This document shows, one piece after another, positions 25,030 through 33,405 of a stretch of 64,000 bases of DNA. Source of the DNA: Agathobaculum hominis (GTDB lineage Bacteria; Bacillota; Clostridia; Oscillospirales; Butyricicoccaceae); assembly GCF_014288055.1 (NCBI RefSeq), contig NZ_JACOPK010000008.1, forward strand, positions 1 through 64,000, written 5' to 3'. Within the stretch, counting starts at the first letter, position 1. Every line of letters begins with the position of its first letter. The notes below the pieces were generated by a model that saw only the letters and a list, made by a program, of their open reading frames with translations, did not search any database and was not told where the DNA came from. The translations under genes and the position numbers were made by a program.

Positions 25030-25953
25030 ATGAAAAAACGACTGTTTCCCCTGCTTCTCGCTCTGCTGTTCACGCTTTCCGCCTGCGGCGGCGCAGGCTC
25101 CGGCGATGCTTCGTCTGCCTCGGCGGCGGCCGGAGATATGTCCATGGATACGAACGGCTGGGCGGAGAGCGCCGATACCGCCGACGGCGGCTCTGCGGAT
25201 TTTTCCGCCGTGCGGCAGAACGCCAAGCTCATCCTGCGCGCCGATCTGACGCTTGAGACGCAGGATTTCGACGCGGCCTCCGCCGATCTGGAAAAGCTGA
25301 CCGCCGAGACCGGCGGCTACATCGAGTCGAGCAGCCTTTCCGGCGACAAGGGCAGCCGCTCGGCCTACTACACCCTGCGCATTCCGCAGGAAAAATTCGA
25401 GACGTTTTACGCGCAGCTCGGCGACCGCGCACACGTGGTCTACTCCTCCCGTTCGAGCGAGGACATCACCGAGCAGTATACCGACATCGAGACCCGGCTC
25501 GCCACGCTCCAGACCAAGCACGAGCGTCTGCTCGCCCTGCTCGATCAGGCGGGCAAAATGGAGGACATCATTTCGCTCGAAAACGCGCTCGCGGACTGCG
25601 AATATGAGATCGACTCGCTGACCGGCTCCAAGCGCCATTATGACGATCTGGTCGGCTTCTCGACCTTTTCCGTCACGCTCGATGAGGTGCAGACTCTGAC
25701 CGCCACCCCCGAGGGCAGCGGCTTCGGCGCGCAGCTGACGCAGGCGGCAAAGACGGGCACGCGCGGTCTGGTCGACTCGGTCCGCGCGCTCATTCTCGGC
25801 ATCGTCATGTTCTGGCCGGTCGTTCTGCTGCTCGCGGCAGGCGGCGGCGCAGCCGTCGTGATTACGAAAAAGCGCCGGAAAAAGCGCGAGGCCGAGTGGG
25901 CGGCGCAGGCCGCACAGCCCCTCGTTCCGCCCGAAAAGGACGAGAAGAAATAA
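25030..25953 (+). CDS. DUF4349 lipoprotein
   Basis: 307 aa. A lipoprotein signal with LFTLSAC lipobox is followed by a Ser/Ala/Gly/Asp-rich linker, then the DUF4349 region (LILRADLTLETQDFDAASADLEKL...; YTDIETRLATLQTKHERLLALL) with a coiled coil. Near the C-terminus there is one membrane segment (around 257-280) and a basic tail. The product would be tethered to the membrane at both ends, facing outside. Function unknown. I prefer the ATG at 25030, six bases after CGAGGTG, over the GTG at 25021. Confidence 0.88.
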   Translation: MKKRLFPLLLALLFTLSACGGAGSGDASSASAAAGDMSMDTNGWAESADTADGGSADFSAVRQNAKLILRADLTLETQDFDAASADLEKLTAETGGYIESSSLSGDKGSRSAYYTLRIPQEKFETFYAQLGDRAHVVYSSRSSEDITEQYTDIETRLATLQTKHERLLALLDQAGKMEDIISLENALADCEYEIDSLTGSKRHYDDLVGFSTFSVTLDEVQTLTATPEGSGFGAQLTQAAKTGTRGLVDSVRALILGIVMFWPVVLLLAAGGGAAVVITKKRRKKREAEWAAQAAQPLVPPEKDEKK

Positions 25954-25964
25954 GTGAGAAAAAT

Positions 25965-25992
25965 GAAGGCACCGGTTTTTACCGGTGCCTTC
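25965..25992. terminator. Bidirectional terminator
   Basis: An 11-bp stem GAAGGCACCGG / CCGGTGCCTTC (25965-25975 with 25982-25992), serving the DUF4349 gene (+) and the membrane HTH gene (-). Confidence 0.85.
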
Positions 25993-25995
25993 GTT

Positions 25996-26346
25996 TTATT
26001 GTTCTGCGTTTTTCGTCTCGTCGAGCAGCTCCTTCGCGTCGATGCCGAACAGCTTCGCCAGCGCGAGCAGATTGGATGTGCTCGGGTCGGACGCGCCGCT
26101 TTCCCACTTGGATACCGCCTGCCGGCTCACGCCGATCGACTCCGCGACGAACTCCTGCGTCATTTTGCACGCCGTGCGGTGCTGCTTCAGCACAGCGCCG
26201 AGCGTTTTCGCGGTCTCGGCCTTTTCCGCCCGGACGGGCGCGGTGCGCAGATATTTCCGCAGCGCCCGGATCAGCAGCACGAGCACATAGACGGATACGC
26301 CCATGACGGCGAGCACCGGAACGATCGTATACAGCGTCATTACCAT
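25996..26346 (-). CDS. Membrane-anchored XRE-family regulator
   Basis: 116 aa. An N-terminal membrane segment (about 4-26) is followed by a linker and a C-terminal Cro/CI HTH (MTQEFVAESIGVSRQAVSKWESGASDPS). The start at 26346 has AGGAGG seven bases upstream. A small membrane-bound HTH protein may sense envelope state or self-associate; targets are unknown. It lies downstream of the EamA gene with a terminator between, so it is probably transcribed separately. Confidence 0.86.
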   Translation of the reverse strand: MVMTLYTIVPVLAVMGVSVYVLVLLIRALRKYLRTAPVRAEKAETAKTLGAVLKQHRTACKMTQEFVAESIGVSRQAVSKWESGASDPSTSNLLALAKLFGIDAKELLDETKNAEQ

Positions 26347-26387
26347 GGCAATTCCTCCTTTTCTGCGCTCAGTATAATAGAAAAACC

Positions 26388-26418
26388 CCGGTTGCGCCAC
26401 CAACTATCGCGCAACCGG
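26388..26418 (-). terminator. Terminator after the EamA transporter gene
   Basis: A 10-bp stem CCGGTTGCGC / GCGCAACCGG (26388-26397 with 26409-26418), followed on the - strand by GGTTTTT. Confidence 0.85.
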
Positions 26419-26427
26419 AGTAAGAAA

Positions 26428-27324
26428 TCATGATTTCTTTGTTTTCTTCTCGCTCAGCATCAGCCCGCCGAGGGCGAGCGCCGTGCCGACCCACATCACC
26501 GGCGTCATGGTCTCGTGCAGGATGAGCGCGGAGGCGATGATGGTGATGACGGGCGAAGCGTAAATGTACACGCTCGTGCGCACCGGACCGAGCAGAAAGA
26601 CCGCGCGGTTCCATGTCACAAAGCAGGTCGCGGACGCGAGCAGGCCGAGAAACAGCAGGTTCGCCAGATGCACCGGCGTGCCCCATGCCGCGATGCCGGC
26701 CGGGAGACCCTCGAAAGCCGTCGGGATGAGCAGGAACAGAAAGCCGTAGCCGAAAATGCGGCAGGTCAGCGGCACGGTCTGGTAGCCCATGTGACCAAGC
26801 ACACGGATGAGCACCGAGTAAACGCCCCAGACAAGGGCCGCGCCCACGGTCAGTAGCGCGCCGACCGGACTGAAGTGCAGCTCGCTCACACCGGCGAGCG
26901 ACACGAGCGTGATGCCGGTCATCGCGCAGACAAAGCCGCAGAAAAACCAGATCGACAGCTTTTCCTTGAGAAAGACGGCTGCGATGAGCGCCGTGAACAG
27001 CGGCGCCGCCGCCACGATCACGCCCACGAGCGAGGCGGAGATATAGGTCAGCGCGATATTTTCCATGAGAAAATACAGCGTTACACCGGTCAGTCCGGCC
27101 GCCGCGAACAGCGCTTCATGCCATTTTTTCTGCGGACGCATCAGACCGCGTCCGACGATGAGCAGCGCGAGAAAGCCGAGCGCAAACCGCGCGATCATGA
27201 TCTCGATGGGCGAAAAGGTGCGCAGCAACACCTTGGTCGCGACGAACGTCGTGCCCCAGACGAGCACGCTGAATGCACCGAGCAGGTGTCCCTGCAGGCG
27301 ATGATTGTTCTGTGTATCCTGCAT
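26428..27324 (-). CDS. EamA-family (DMT superfamily) transporter
   Basis: 298 aa with ten hydrophobic segments arranged as two EamA repeats (WGTTFVATKVLLRTFSPIEIMIARF; VWGVYSVLIRVLGHMGYQ). Members export amino acids or other metabolites; this one's substrate cannot be read from sequence. It ends with the short basic tail SEKKTKKS. It is 24 bp downstream of the peptide-binding protein gene on the same strand and could belong to the same transcript. Confidence 0.92.
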   Translation of the reverse strand: MQDTQNNHRLQGHLLGAFSVLVWGTTFVATKVLLRTFSPIEIMIARFALGFLALLIVGRGLMRPQKKWHEALFAAAGLTGVTLYFLMENIALTYISASLVGVIVAAAPLFTALIAAVFLKEKLSIWFFCGFVCAMTGITLVSLAGVSELHFSPVGALLTVGAALVWGVYSVLIRVLGHMGYQTVPLTCRIFGYGFLFLLIPTAFEGLPAGIAAWGTPVHLANLLFLGLLASATCFVTWNRAVFLLGPVRTSVYIYASPVITIIASALILHETMTPVMWVGTALALGGLMLSEKKTKKS

Positions 27325-27348
27325 TTCGAATTTCCTTTTTCTTTCGGG

Positions 27349-29118
27349 TTACTGCGCGGCCTCGTCCGTCTGCGCATCACTGCCGCTCTCGGCAGCATAG
27401 ACGCGCGTCCAGTTTTCCTGGCCGAAGAATACGCTGTACGGCACAGGCGAGAAGCCGTTGATGAGATTTTTGCGGATGATGACCTGCTCCCGCTCGAACG
27501 CGATCGGGATAAACGGCATCTGCTCCGCAAACTGCTTGCAGAGCGCGCTCCGGTCGCCGCTTTTCCGCGCCGCGGCGAGCGTACTCTCCATGTCCGGGTC
27601 ATGATAGCCGCCGAAATTCAGGCTGCCGCCCTGCGTCAGCAGCGGCCGCAGATCAAAGTCCGGCGTAAGGCGCGTTTCGCCGTAATACAGGTCGAACGAG
27701 CCTTCTCTGATGCGCGCGGTAAAGGTTTCGTAGTCTACCGCGTCCACCGTGACGCTCACGCCCTCGACGGCGTTCCACGAGGCGGCGAGCTGCTCGGCGG
27801 CGGCAACTTTGAAGGCGTTGTCCGCGTTGACGAGCAGATGCAGCGACAGCACGATCTGCTCCCCGGCCGCGTCGGTCGCGGGCGTGTCCTCGCCGCTCTG
27901 CGCCGGCGCAGACGGGTCTTTCACCGGCTCGCCCTCGGCGTTCAGCACGCGGTCGCCTTCCTCGTCGATGTAATAGCCCTCATCGTCGGTCAGCGGCGTG
28001 CCGTCCTCCGCGTAATAGATGGTGACGTCCCCGTCTGCCGCGGTCTGCGCGGCACTGTCCTGAGAGGCCGTATCGTCCGCTTTTTTGTCGTCCGTTTCGC
28101 TGTGCAGCAGCTCATACGCGCCTGCGGTGTCCGCCTCGGTCGAGAGCGTCACGCCCGAGACCTGCTGCTGCGGATTGACCGGCAGAACGGCCGGGTCCGC
28201 GAACGTTTGAAGCTGCGTTTCGCACAGCGCCCGGCGGCCGATGGCTGCGGAGAGCGCCCGGCGCACCTTCGCGTCCTTCAGCTGTTCGTTTGCGTAGTTG
28301 ATGCCGATATAGTGCAGCGCCGTGCTCGGTGTTTGCAGCGTGTCGACCGCACCGCCGATGACCGTCGTTTCGTCGTCGGCTGCGATGCGCGAGCTGCGCA
28401 TGACCGACACGTCGCCCGTCCGGAAGCTGGACTCCGCCGCGTCCGCCCGGGTGATGCCGACCAGCTCGATATGGCGGATGGTGCCGAGAAAGCCGCCGTG
28501 CCAGTTTTCATTTTTTTCGAGCGTGTACGCACTGCCGTTCTCGACCGGCACATACGGGCCGGTGCCGTCGGCGAAGCTGCCGCTGTCCGCGCTCCCCCTG
28601 CGGTAAACCGGAATGTTCAGCAGGCGCGGAAAGTCCGCATTGGGCGAGGAGAGCACGATGCGCACCTTATAGGTGCCCGCCGATTCCAGCGTCGTCACGT
28701 CGGCAAGGCGACTGTGATAGGGCGAGGAGGCGTTGTCCATCGCCGCGCGGTAGCTCGCGACCACATCGTCTGCGGTCAGCGTCTGCCCCGACCAGAACTT
28801 CACGCCCTGCCTGAGGGTGAAGGTGAAGGTCGTGCCGTCGCCGCTGTAGCCCTCGCACAGCACATTCTGCGGCGTAAAGTCGTCCGTCAGCTCGAACAGA
28901 CCCTCGTACAGCGCCTCGCGCAGCATGGCGTTGATGCTGTCCGTATCCGTGACCGGGTTGAGCGTGCCGTTTTTGTACCACGCAAGGCCGAAATAGGCGT
29001 CCGATACGTCGACCGTATCCTTCGGCCCCTCGTCCTGCTGTCTGCCGGGCAGCGAACAGCCCGACAGCAGGCACAGCCCGGCGAGCGCCGCCGCGAGCGC
29101 ACGTTTTTTCCAGCTCAT
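27349..29118 (-). CDS. Extracellular solute-binding lipoprotein, family 5 (peptide-type)
   Basis: 589 aa. The lipoprotein signal ends in LLSGC. The family-5 folds of DppA/OppA-like proteins follow (NPVTDTDSINAMLREALYEGLFE; FTLRQGVKFWSGQTLTADDVVASYR; YIGINYANEQLKDAKVRRALSAAI). Unusually, an acidic low-complexity insert of about 90 residues (around 340-430, rich in Asp/Glu/Ala with YYAEDGTPLTDDEGYYIDEEGD) interrupts the second lobe. No ABC permease or ATPase gene is adjacent, so it may use a transporter elsewhere. The ATG at 29118 has GAGGG eight bases upstream. Confidence 0.9.
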   Translation of the reverse strand: MSWKKRALAAALAGLCLLSGCSLPGRQQDEGPKDTVDVSDAYFGLAWYKNGTLNPVTDTDSINAMLREALYEGLFELTDDFTPQNVLCEGYSGDGTTFTFTLRQGVKFWSGQTLTADDVVASYRAAMDNASSPYHSRLADVTTLESAGTYKVRIVLSSPNADFPRLLNIPVYRRGSADSGSFADGTGPYVPVENGSAYTLEKNENWHGGFLGTIRHIELVGITRADAAESSFRTGDVSVMRSSRIAADDETTVIGGAVDTLQTPSTALHYIGINYANEQLKDAKVRRALSAAIGRRALCETQLQTFADPAVLPVNPQQQVSGVTLSTEADTAGAYELLHSETDDKKADDTASQDSAAQTAADGDVTIYYAEDGTPLTDDEGYYIDEEGDRVLNAEGEPVKDPSAPAQSGEDTPATDAAGEQIVLSLHLLVNADNAFKVAAAEQLAASWNAVEGVSVTVDAVDYETFTARIREGSFDLYYGETRLTPDFDLRPLLTQGGSLNFGGYHDPDMESTLAAARKSGDRSALCKQFAEQMPFIPIAFEREQVIIRKNLINGFSPVPYSVFFGQENWTRVYAAESGSDAQTDEAAQ

Positions 29119-29129
29119 ACAGCGTTCCC

Positions 29130-29930
29130 TCACAGGCATATGATGCCGCCCTGCACGCCGCGATGGCCGTGGGTCGCGCGGTGCGACCAGAATTCATCCG
29201 CACAGCATTTCGTGCAGATGCCGCTGTCGATGACGTTTTCCGGCGAAAGTCCGGCGTCGGTCAGCAGTCTGACGCCGATGCCCTGCAGGTCTACATGAAA
29301 CTTGACGCCCTTTTCCGCGATAAACGGATGCACGCGCTCGCCCATCAGGCGCTCCATCGCCTCGGGAACGTCCGCGTCGGTCTCGAAGCACTCCTGACGG
29401 ATGGACGGGCCGAGCACGGCGATCAGGCTCTCGCGCTTTGCGCCGAGCTTTTCCGCCATGACCTCCACGGTCTTCGGCAGGATGCCTGCCGCCATGCCGC
29501 GCCAGCCGGCGTGCGCCACGCCTGCGGTCCGGGTCGCAGGATCGTAGAACAGCGTCACCACGCAGTCCGCATAAAAGCCGCACAGCGGCGTTTCGGGCAG
29601 GGCGGTCACGATCGCGTCCGACTCCCACGCCATCGGCTGATGCAGACCCATGCCGGCCTCGCCCTCGGTCACGACCGAGATCTGCGTGTCGTGGATCTGC
29701 TTTGTCATGGTGATGCGGCCCTCGTCCATGCCGAGCTGCTCCGCCAGAATGCGGTAGTTTTCCAGCACGTTCTCCCGCTCGTCGCCCCGGTTGAAGCCGA
29801 GGTTGAGGCTCTCGCAGTCGCCGCGGCTCACGCCGCCGAACTTGGTGGTAAAGGCATGGCGGACCGGCAGCCGGTCACAGGTATAGTAAACGAACGAGCC
29901 GCGCTCGTTGCGGTGCATAGACGGGTGCAT
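29130..29930 (-). CDS. pgeF: Peptidoglycan editing factor PgeF (YfiH/DUF152)
   Basis: 266 aa. HAGWRG and the upstream CGFYADCVVTLFYD are the copper/zinc-site motifs of the YfiH fold, described as a purine nucleoside phosphorylase-like or UDP-MurNAc-dipeptide-editing enzyme. The C-terminal motif reads SHRATHGHRGVQGG rather than the usual SHRRDG form. The start at 29930 has AAGGAGG seven bases before it. It sits in the envelope-related gene run between DUF1385 and the binding lipoprotein. Confidence 0.9.
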   Translation of the reverse strand: MHPSMHRNERGSFVYYTCDRLPVRHAFTTKFGGVSRGDCESLNLGFNRGDERENVLENYRILAEQLGMDEGRITMTKQIHDTQISVVTEGEAGMGLHQPMAWESDAIVTALPETPLCGFYADCVVTLFYDPATRTAGVAHAGWRGMAAGILPKTVEVMAEKLGAKRESLIAVLGPSIRQECFETDADVPEAMERLMGERVHPFIAEKGVKFHVDLQGIGVRLLTDAGLSPENVIDSGICTKCCADEFWSHRATHGHRGVQGGIICL

Positions 29931-29941
29931 GGTTTTCCTCC

Positions 29942-30874
29942 TTACCATTCGTCCGAACCGTCGTCCGGAATGACTTCCTTCATGGCCGTGATCGCGACCT
30001 CGATCATCGAGTCATCCGGCTCGAATACGGTCAGATGCTGGATCATGAGGCCCGGCCAGCGCAGCGCACGCGAAATGACGCTCTCCGAGCGTCCGGCATA
30101 GCGGTTGAACTCGTAGCTGATGCCGACGACGAGCGGCAGCAGGATGAGATGCGCGAGCATGCGCAGGAACGGATTGGTGATGTCGATGATCGAAAAGACG
30201 ATGGACGAAACGATCGTCGCGATGATGATGAGTACGAACATGAAGCTCGTACCGCAGCGCGGATGGAACCTGCCCTGCTTCCGGACGTTCTCCACGGTCA
30301 GCTCCTCCCCTGCCTCATAGCAGAAGATGGTCTTGTGCTCCGCGCCGTGGTATTCGAACGTGCGGCGGATGTCCTTCATATGCGACACCGACCACATGAA
30401 CATCAGAAAGATCGCGATGCGCACGATGCCCTCGAGCACGTTTCGCGCCAGCACGCCCCAGTCCTTCGGAACAAAGCCGCCGAGAAAGCTCGGCAGCAGC
30501 AGGAACAGGCCGACCGGCAGCGCGATGCCGATGACCGTGGACAGGCCGAGGATCATCCTGTTCAGCTTTTCCGAGCCAAACTTTGCCTCGAGCCACTTTT
30601 CGAATTTAGACGGCTCCTCATCGATGCTCTCATCGTCGAAAAACTCCGCCGAATAGTTGATGGCCACGATGCCGTCCTTCATGGCGGTGAACAGCGTGTA
30701 CGCGCCGCGCAGGATGGGCAGGCGCCAGAACGCCGGCTGATGATGCGCGGGCTCGGTCTTGGTGACCAGCTCGCCGCCCGGCTTGCGCACGACGGTGCAG
30801 GTCTTTTTCGGCCCCTTCATGACGATGCCCTCGATGATGGCCTGACCGCCGATGGTTGTTTTCTTGGTTGACAT
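29942..30874 (-). CDS. DUF1385 (YqhQ-like) membrane protein
   Basis: 310 aa. It begins with the family signature GGQAIIEGIVMKGPK, then WRLPILRGAYTLFTAMKDG. Four or five membrane segments lie at about 110-135, 145-165 and 215-260, and the central HGAEHKTIFCYEAGEELTVENV motif is present. Function is unknown; homologues are widespread in Firmicutes. GGAG lies upstream. It lies 23 bp after the histidine kinase in the same run of - strand genes. Confidence 0.93.
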   Translation of the reverse strand: MSTKKTTIGGQAIIEGIVMKGPKKTCTVVRKPGGELVTKTEPAHHQPAFWRLPILRGAYTLFTAMKDGIVAINYSAEFFDDESIDEEPSKFEKWLEAKFGSEKLNRMILGLSTVIGIALPVGLFLLLPSFLGGFVPKDWGVLARNVLEGIVRIAIFLMFMWSVSHMKDIRRTFEYHGAEHKTIFCYEAGEELTVENVRKQGRFHPRCGTSFMFVLIIIATIVSSIVFSIIDITNPFLRMLAHLILLPLVVGISYEFNRYAGRSESVISRALRWPGLMIQHLTVFEPDDSMIEVAITAMKEVIPDDGSDEW

Positions 30875-30897
30875 ATGGTTCTCCTTCTTAAGTGCGG

Positions 30898-32427
30898 TTA
30901 CGGCTCTTCCTCGGTCCTGGACGGTGCGCCGGTGATGCCGAGCGCCTCCTCCGCCTTCGCTGACGGCAGCGTGACCGTCACGGTCGTTCCCTCGCCGACA
31001 GCGGACGCGATGTCGAGCGTGCCGCCGTGCAGCACGACGATCTCCTCGGTCACGGCAAGGCCGATGCCGCTGCCGCGCTGTTTGGACGAGCCTTTATAGA
31101 ATTTCTCCTTGACGAACGGCAGCTCGGCTTCGGGAATGCCCTGACCGTAGTCGCGCACGGTCGCGACGAGATTTCCCCCGTCGCGCACCAGACGGATGTC
31201 GATGCGCTTGCCGTCGCCGCCGTACTTCGCGGCGTTGTCCAGAATGTTGAGGAATACCTGCTTCATGCGGTGGCGGTCGCCGTTGACGAAGTAGTTCGCC
31301 TCGACATCCTCATCGTAGTTCAGCCGGATGCCGCTCTTCTGGAGTAGGTTTTCATACATGTATACCGCCTCATACAGCTCGATCGACAGGTCGAAGTTCT
31401 CGACCTCGAGCTTCATGCGGCCCGATTCGATGCGCGCGAAGTCCAAAAGCTCCTCGACCATGCGCGTCAGACGGCCCGCCTCCTTCTGGATGATGGTCAG
31501 GCCCTGCATGACCTCCTCGGGGTCCTCGCCGCCGCCCGCGAGCAGCGTTTCGCTCCAGCCGCCGATGGCGGTCAGCGGCGTGCGCAGCTCGTGCGAGACC
31601 GAGGAAATGAAGTCGTTCTTCATGCGCTCGGCGCGGTTGATCTCGTCGGACATATAGTTGATCGTGTCGCACAGCTCGCCGATCTCGTCGTCATAGGTCT
31701 TTTGCAGGCGCACGCCGTAGCGTCCTGCCGCGATCTCCTTGGCGATGTTGTTGATCTTGAGCACCGGGTCTACGATCGACCGGATAAAGTAGCTGTTGGA
31801 CGCGACGACGAAGATCAGGAACACCAGACACGCGAGCAGCGACACGCCGATGATGATCCAGATCTGGCGCTCGACCACACGCAGCGAGCTGATGAAGCGC
31901 ACGCCGCCGACCAAATCGCCGCGCGAGGACAGCAGCGGCGCGGTGACGCTCATCACGCGCTCGTCAGAGAGCGGATCGCGTCCGGTGAACACCGAGGTCT
32001 TCTGCGTGGCGAGCGCCTGCGTGGCGTCCTCTGTGGACGCCAGACCGCCGCCGGACAGACCGGATGTCGAGAGCAGAATACGCCCGTTCGCGTCGAGAAA
32101 CTGCTGCTCGAGCTTGTCCTGCTCGCTGAACGTCGTCACAGTGGACTCCGCCTGCGTGTAGAACTGATCATAGGTATCGGTGAAGTATTTGCGGAAGGTG
32201 TCCGAGGCCGTGACCGCGCGCGAGACCAGATTGTCGCGCACGGTGGCGTAGTAATAGCCCGACACGCCGACCGAGATCAAAATCATCACGGCCGCCAGAA
32301 TGACAAGCACGAATGAGAGCGAGTTCATCATCCAGCGTCCGCGGATACCGCCCGGCGAGTGCAGCACTTTTGGTGTTTCCGACTGCGGCCGCGGTGCGGA
32401 TTGTTTACTTTTTTTGCGATCTGTCAT
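30898..32427 (-). CDS. Sensor histidine kinase (HAMP, HisKA, HATPase)
   Basis: 509 aa. A cytoplasmic basic N-terminus precedes the first membrane segment (around 35-58). An extracytoplasmic sensor of about 130 residues, a second segment, a HAMP domain (VDPVLKINNIAKEIAAGRYGVRLQ), the phospho-acceptor box SSVSHELRTPLTA and an ATP-binding domain (NILDNAAKY; DYGQGI; GSGIGLAV) follow. I start at 32427, with AAAGG upstream. The open frame extends to 32706 but there it runs through hairpin repeats and into the regulator gene. It pairs with the upstream response regulator. Confidence 0.95.
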   Translation of the reverse strand: MTDRKKSKQSAPRPQSETPKVLHSPGGIRGRWMMNSLSFVLVILAAVMILISVGVSGYYYATVRDNLVSRAVTASDTFRKYFTDTYDQFYTQAESTVTTFSEQDKLEQQFLDANGRILLSTSGLSGGGLASTEDATQALATQKTSVFTGRDPLSDERVMSVTAPLLSSRGDLVGGVRFISSLRVVERQIWIIIGVSLLACLVFLIFVVASNSYFIRSIVDPVLKINNIAKEIAAGRYGVRLQKTYDDEIGELCDTINYMSDEINRAERMKNDFISSVSHELRTPLTAIGGWSETLLAGGGEDPEEVMQGLTIIQKEAGRLTRMVEELLDFARIESGRMKLEVENFDLSIELYEAVYMYENLLQKSGIRLNYDEDVEANYFVNGDRHRMKQVFLNILDNAAKYGGDGKRIDIRLVRDGGNLVATVRDYGQGIPEAELPFVKEKFYKGSSKQRGSGIGLAVTEEIVVLHGGTLDIASAVGEGTTVTVTLPSAKAEEALGITGAPSRTEEEP

Positions 32428-32477
32428 AAAGAAAATGACCTTTCCTGTTTTCTCCGAAAACAACTGCGGAATAATCG

Positions 32478-32695
32478 AAAAGGCAGCGTCAGCGCCTTTT
32501 CGCGGCGCACCGCAGTGCGCCGATGCAAATCCCCAAAGAAGTCCGGCTCTGCCGGACTTCTTTCCCGCTGCCCGCGCCGTGGCGGCGCGGCCGTCCCTGC
32601 CGTGCAGGGGCGAGGGGGTTATCGTTCCCGGTTTCTGCGGAACCGGGAACGTATCTAAGGGGGACAGCGTCCCCCTTAGAAAGCGCCAGCGCTTT
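32478..32695. repeat. Intergenic hairpin array between response regulator and kinase genes
   Basis: In the 266-bp gap at least six back-to-back hairpins occur: 32478-32500, GGCGCAC/GTGCGCC (32504-32521), a 13-bp stem with 3-nt loop (32535-32563), CCCTG/CAGGG (32595-32609), GTTCCCGGTT/AACCGGGAAC (32624-32650) and CTAAGGGGG/CCCCCTTAG (32655-32679). A short AAAGCG/CGCTTT at the regulator stop follows. The sequence is unlike the repeat at 19123, 40456 and 62964. It may tune kinase versus regulator levels or be a mobile repeat. Confidence 0.75.
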
Positions 32696-33383
32696 ATCCT
32701 TCCCACATATACCCGTATCCGCGCACGGTAACGATATGGCTCGGCTCGGCCGGGTCATCCTCGATCTTGATGCGCAGGCGGCGGATGTTGACGTCTACGA
32801 TCTTCAGCTCGCCCACATAGTGATGGCCCCACACCATCTCCAGCAGCTCGTCGCGCGAAAGCGCCTTGCCGATGTTCTGCATGAACGCCTTGAGCAGACC
32901 GTACTCGATCTGCGTCAGCTCGATCTTGCGTCCGTTCTTGAGCACCTCGCGCGCGCGCAGGTTGAGCTTGAACGGGCCGGACTTGATGACGTTCTCCTCC
33001 GAGAACGGCGAGCCGGATACGCGGCGGTACAGCGCGTCCACGCGCGCGACCAGCTCGATGCTCGAAAACGGCTTGGTCACATAGTCGTCCGCGCCGTTCA
33101 TCAGACCGTTTACCTTGTCCGCCTCCTGCGTGCGCGCGGTCAGCATGATCACGCCGGCCTGATAGCCCTCTGCACGCATCGTGCGGCAGACCTCGTAGCC
33201 GTCGATGCCCGGCAGCATAACGTCGAGTATCGCGACCGCGATATCCGGATTTTCATGATATTTTTCGAGCGCCTGCTCGCCGGTTTCAGCCTCGATGACC
33301 TCGTAGCCGCCCCGTTTCATATTCAGCACCAGAAAGGAGCGGATGCTTTCTTCATCCTCCAGAACCAGTACCTTACGTTTCAT
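32694..33383 (-). CDS. OmpR/PhoB-family response regulator
   Basis: 229 aa. The receiver domain has an acidic pocket (Glu9/Asp10), phospho-acceptor Asp54 (ILDVMLPG) and Lys around 106 (TKPFSS). A winged-helix effector domain ends in IVTVRGYGYMW. The ATG at 33383 is nine bases after AGGAGG; an ATG at 33392 abuts that site and is unlikely. It is co-transcribed with the upstream lipoprotein gene (22-bp gap) and, across the hairpin array, with the kinase. Confidence 0.95.
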   Translation of the reverse strand: MKRKVLVLEDEESIRSFLVLNMKRGGYEVIEAETGEQALEKYHENPDIAVAILDVMLPGIDGYEVCRTMRAEGYQAGVIMLTARTQEADKVNGLMNGADDYVTKPFSSIELVARVDALYRRVSGSPFSEENVIKSGPFKLNLRAREVLKNGRKIELTQIEYGLLKAFMQNIGKALSRDELLEMVWGHHYVGELKIVDVNIRRLRIKIEDDPAEPSHIVTVRGYGYMWEG

Positions 33384-33405
33384 AGATGCCATCCTCCTTT
33401 TATCT

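Noticed and set aside
32428..32706. N-terminal extension of the histidine kinase to 602 aa
   Set aside because: The extra codons run through the hairpin array and into the response regulator; the ATG at 32427 has a ribosome site and a normal kinase start.
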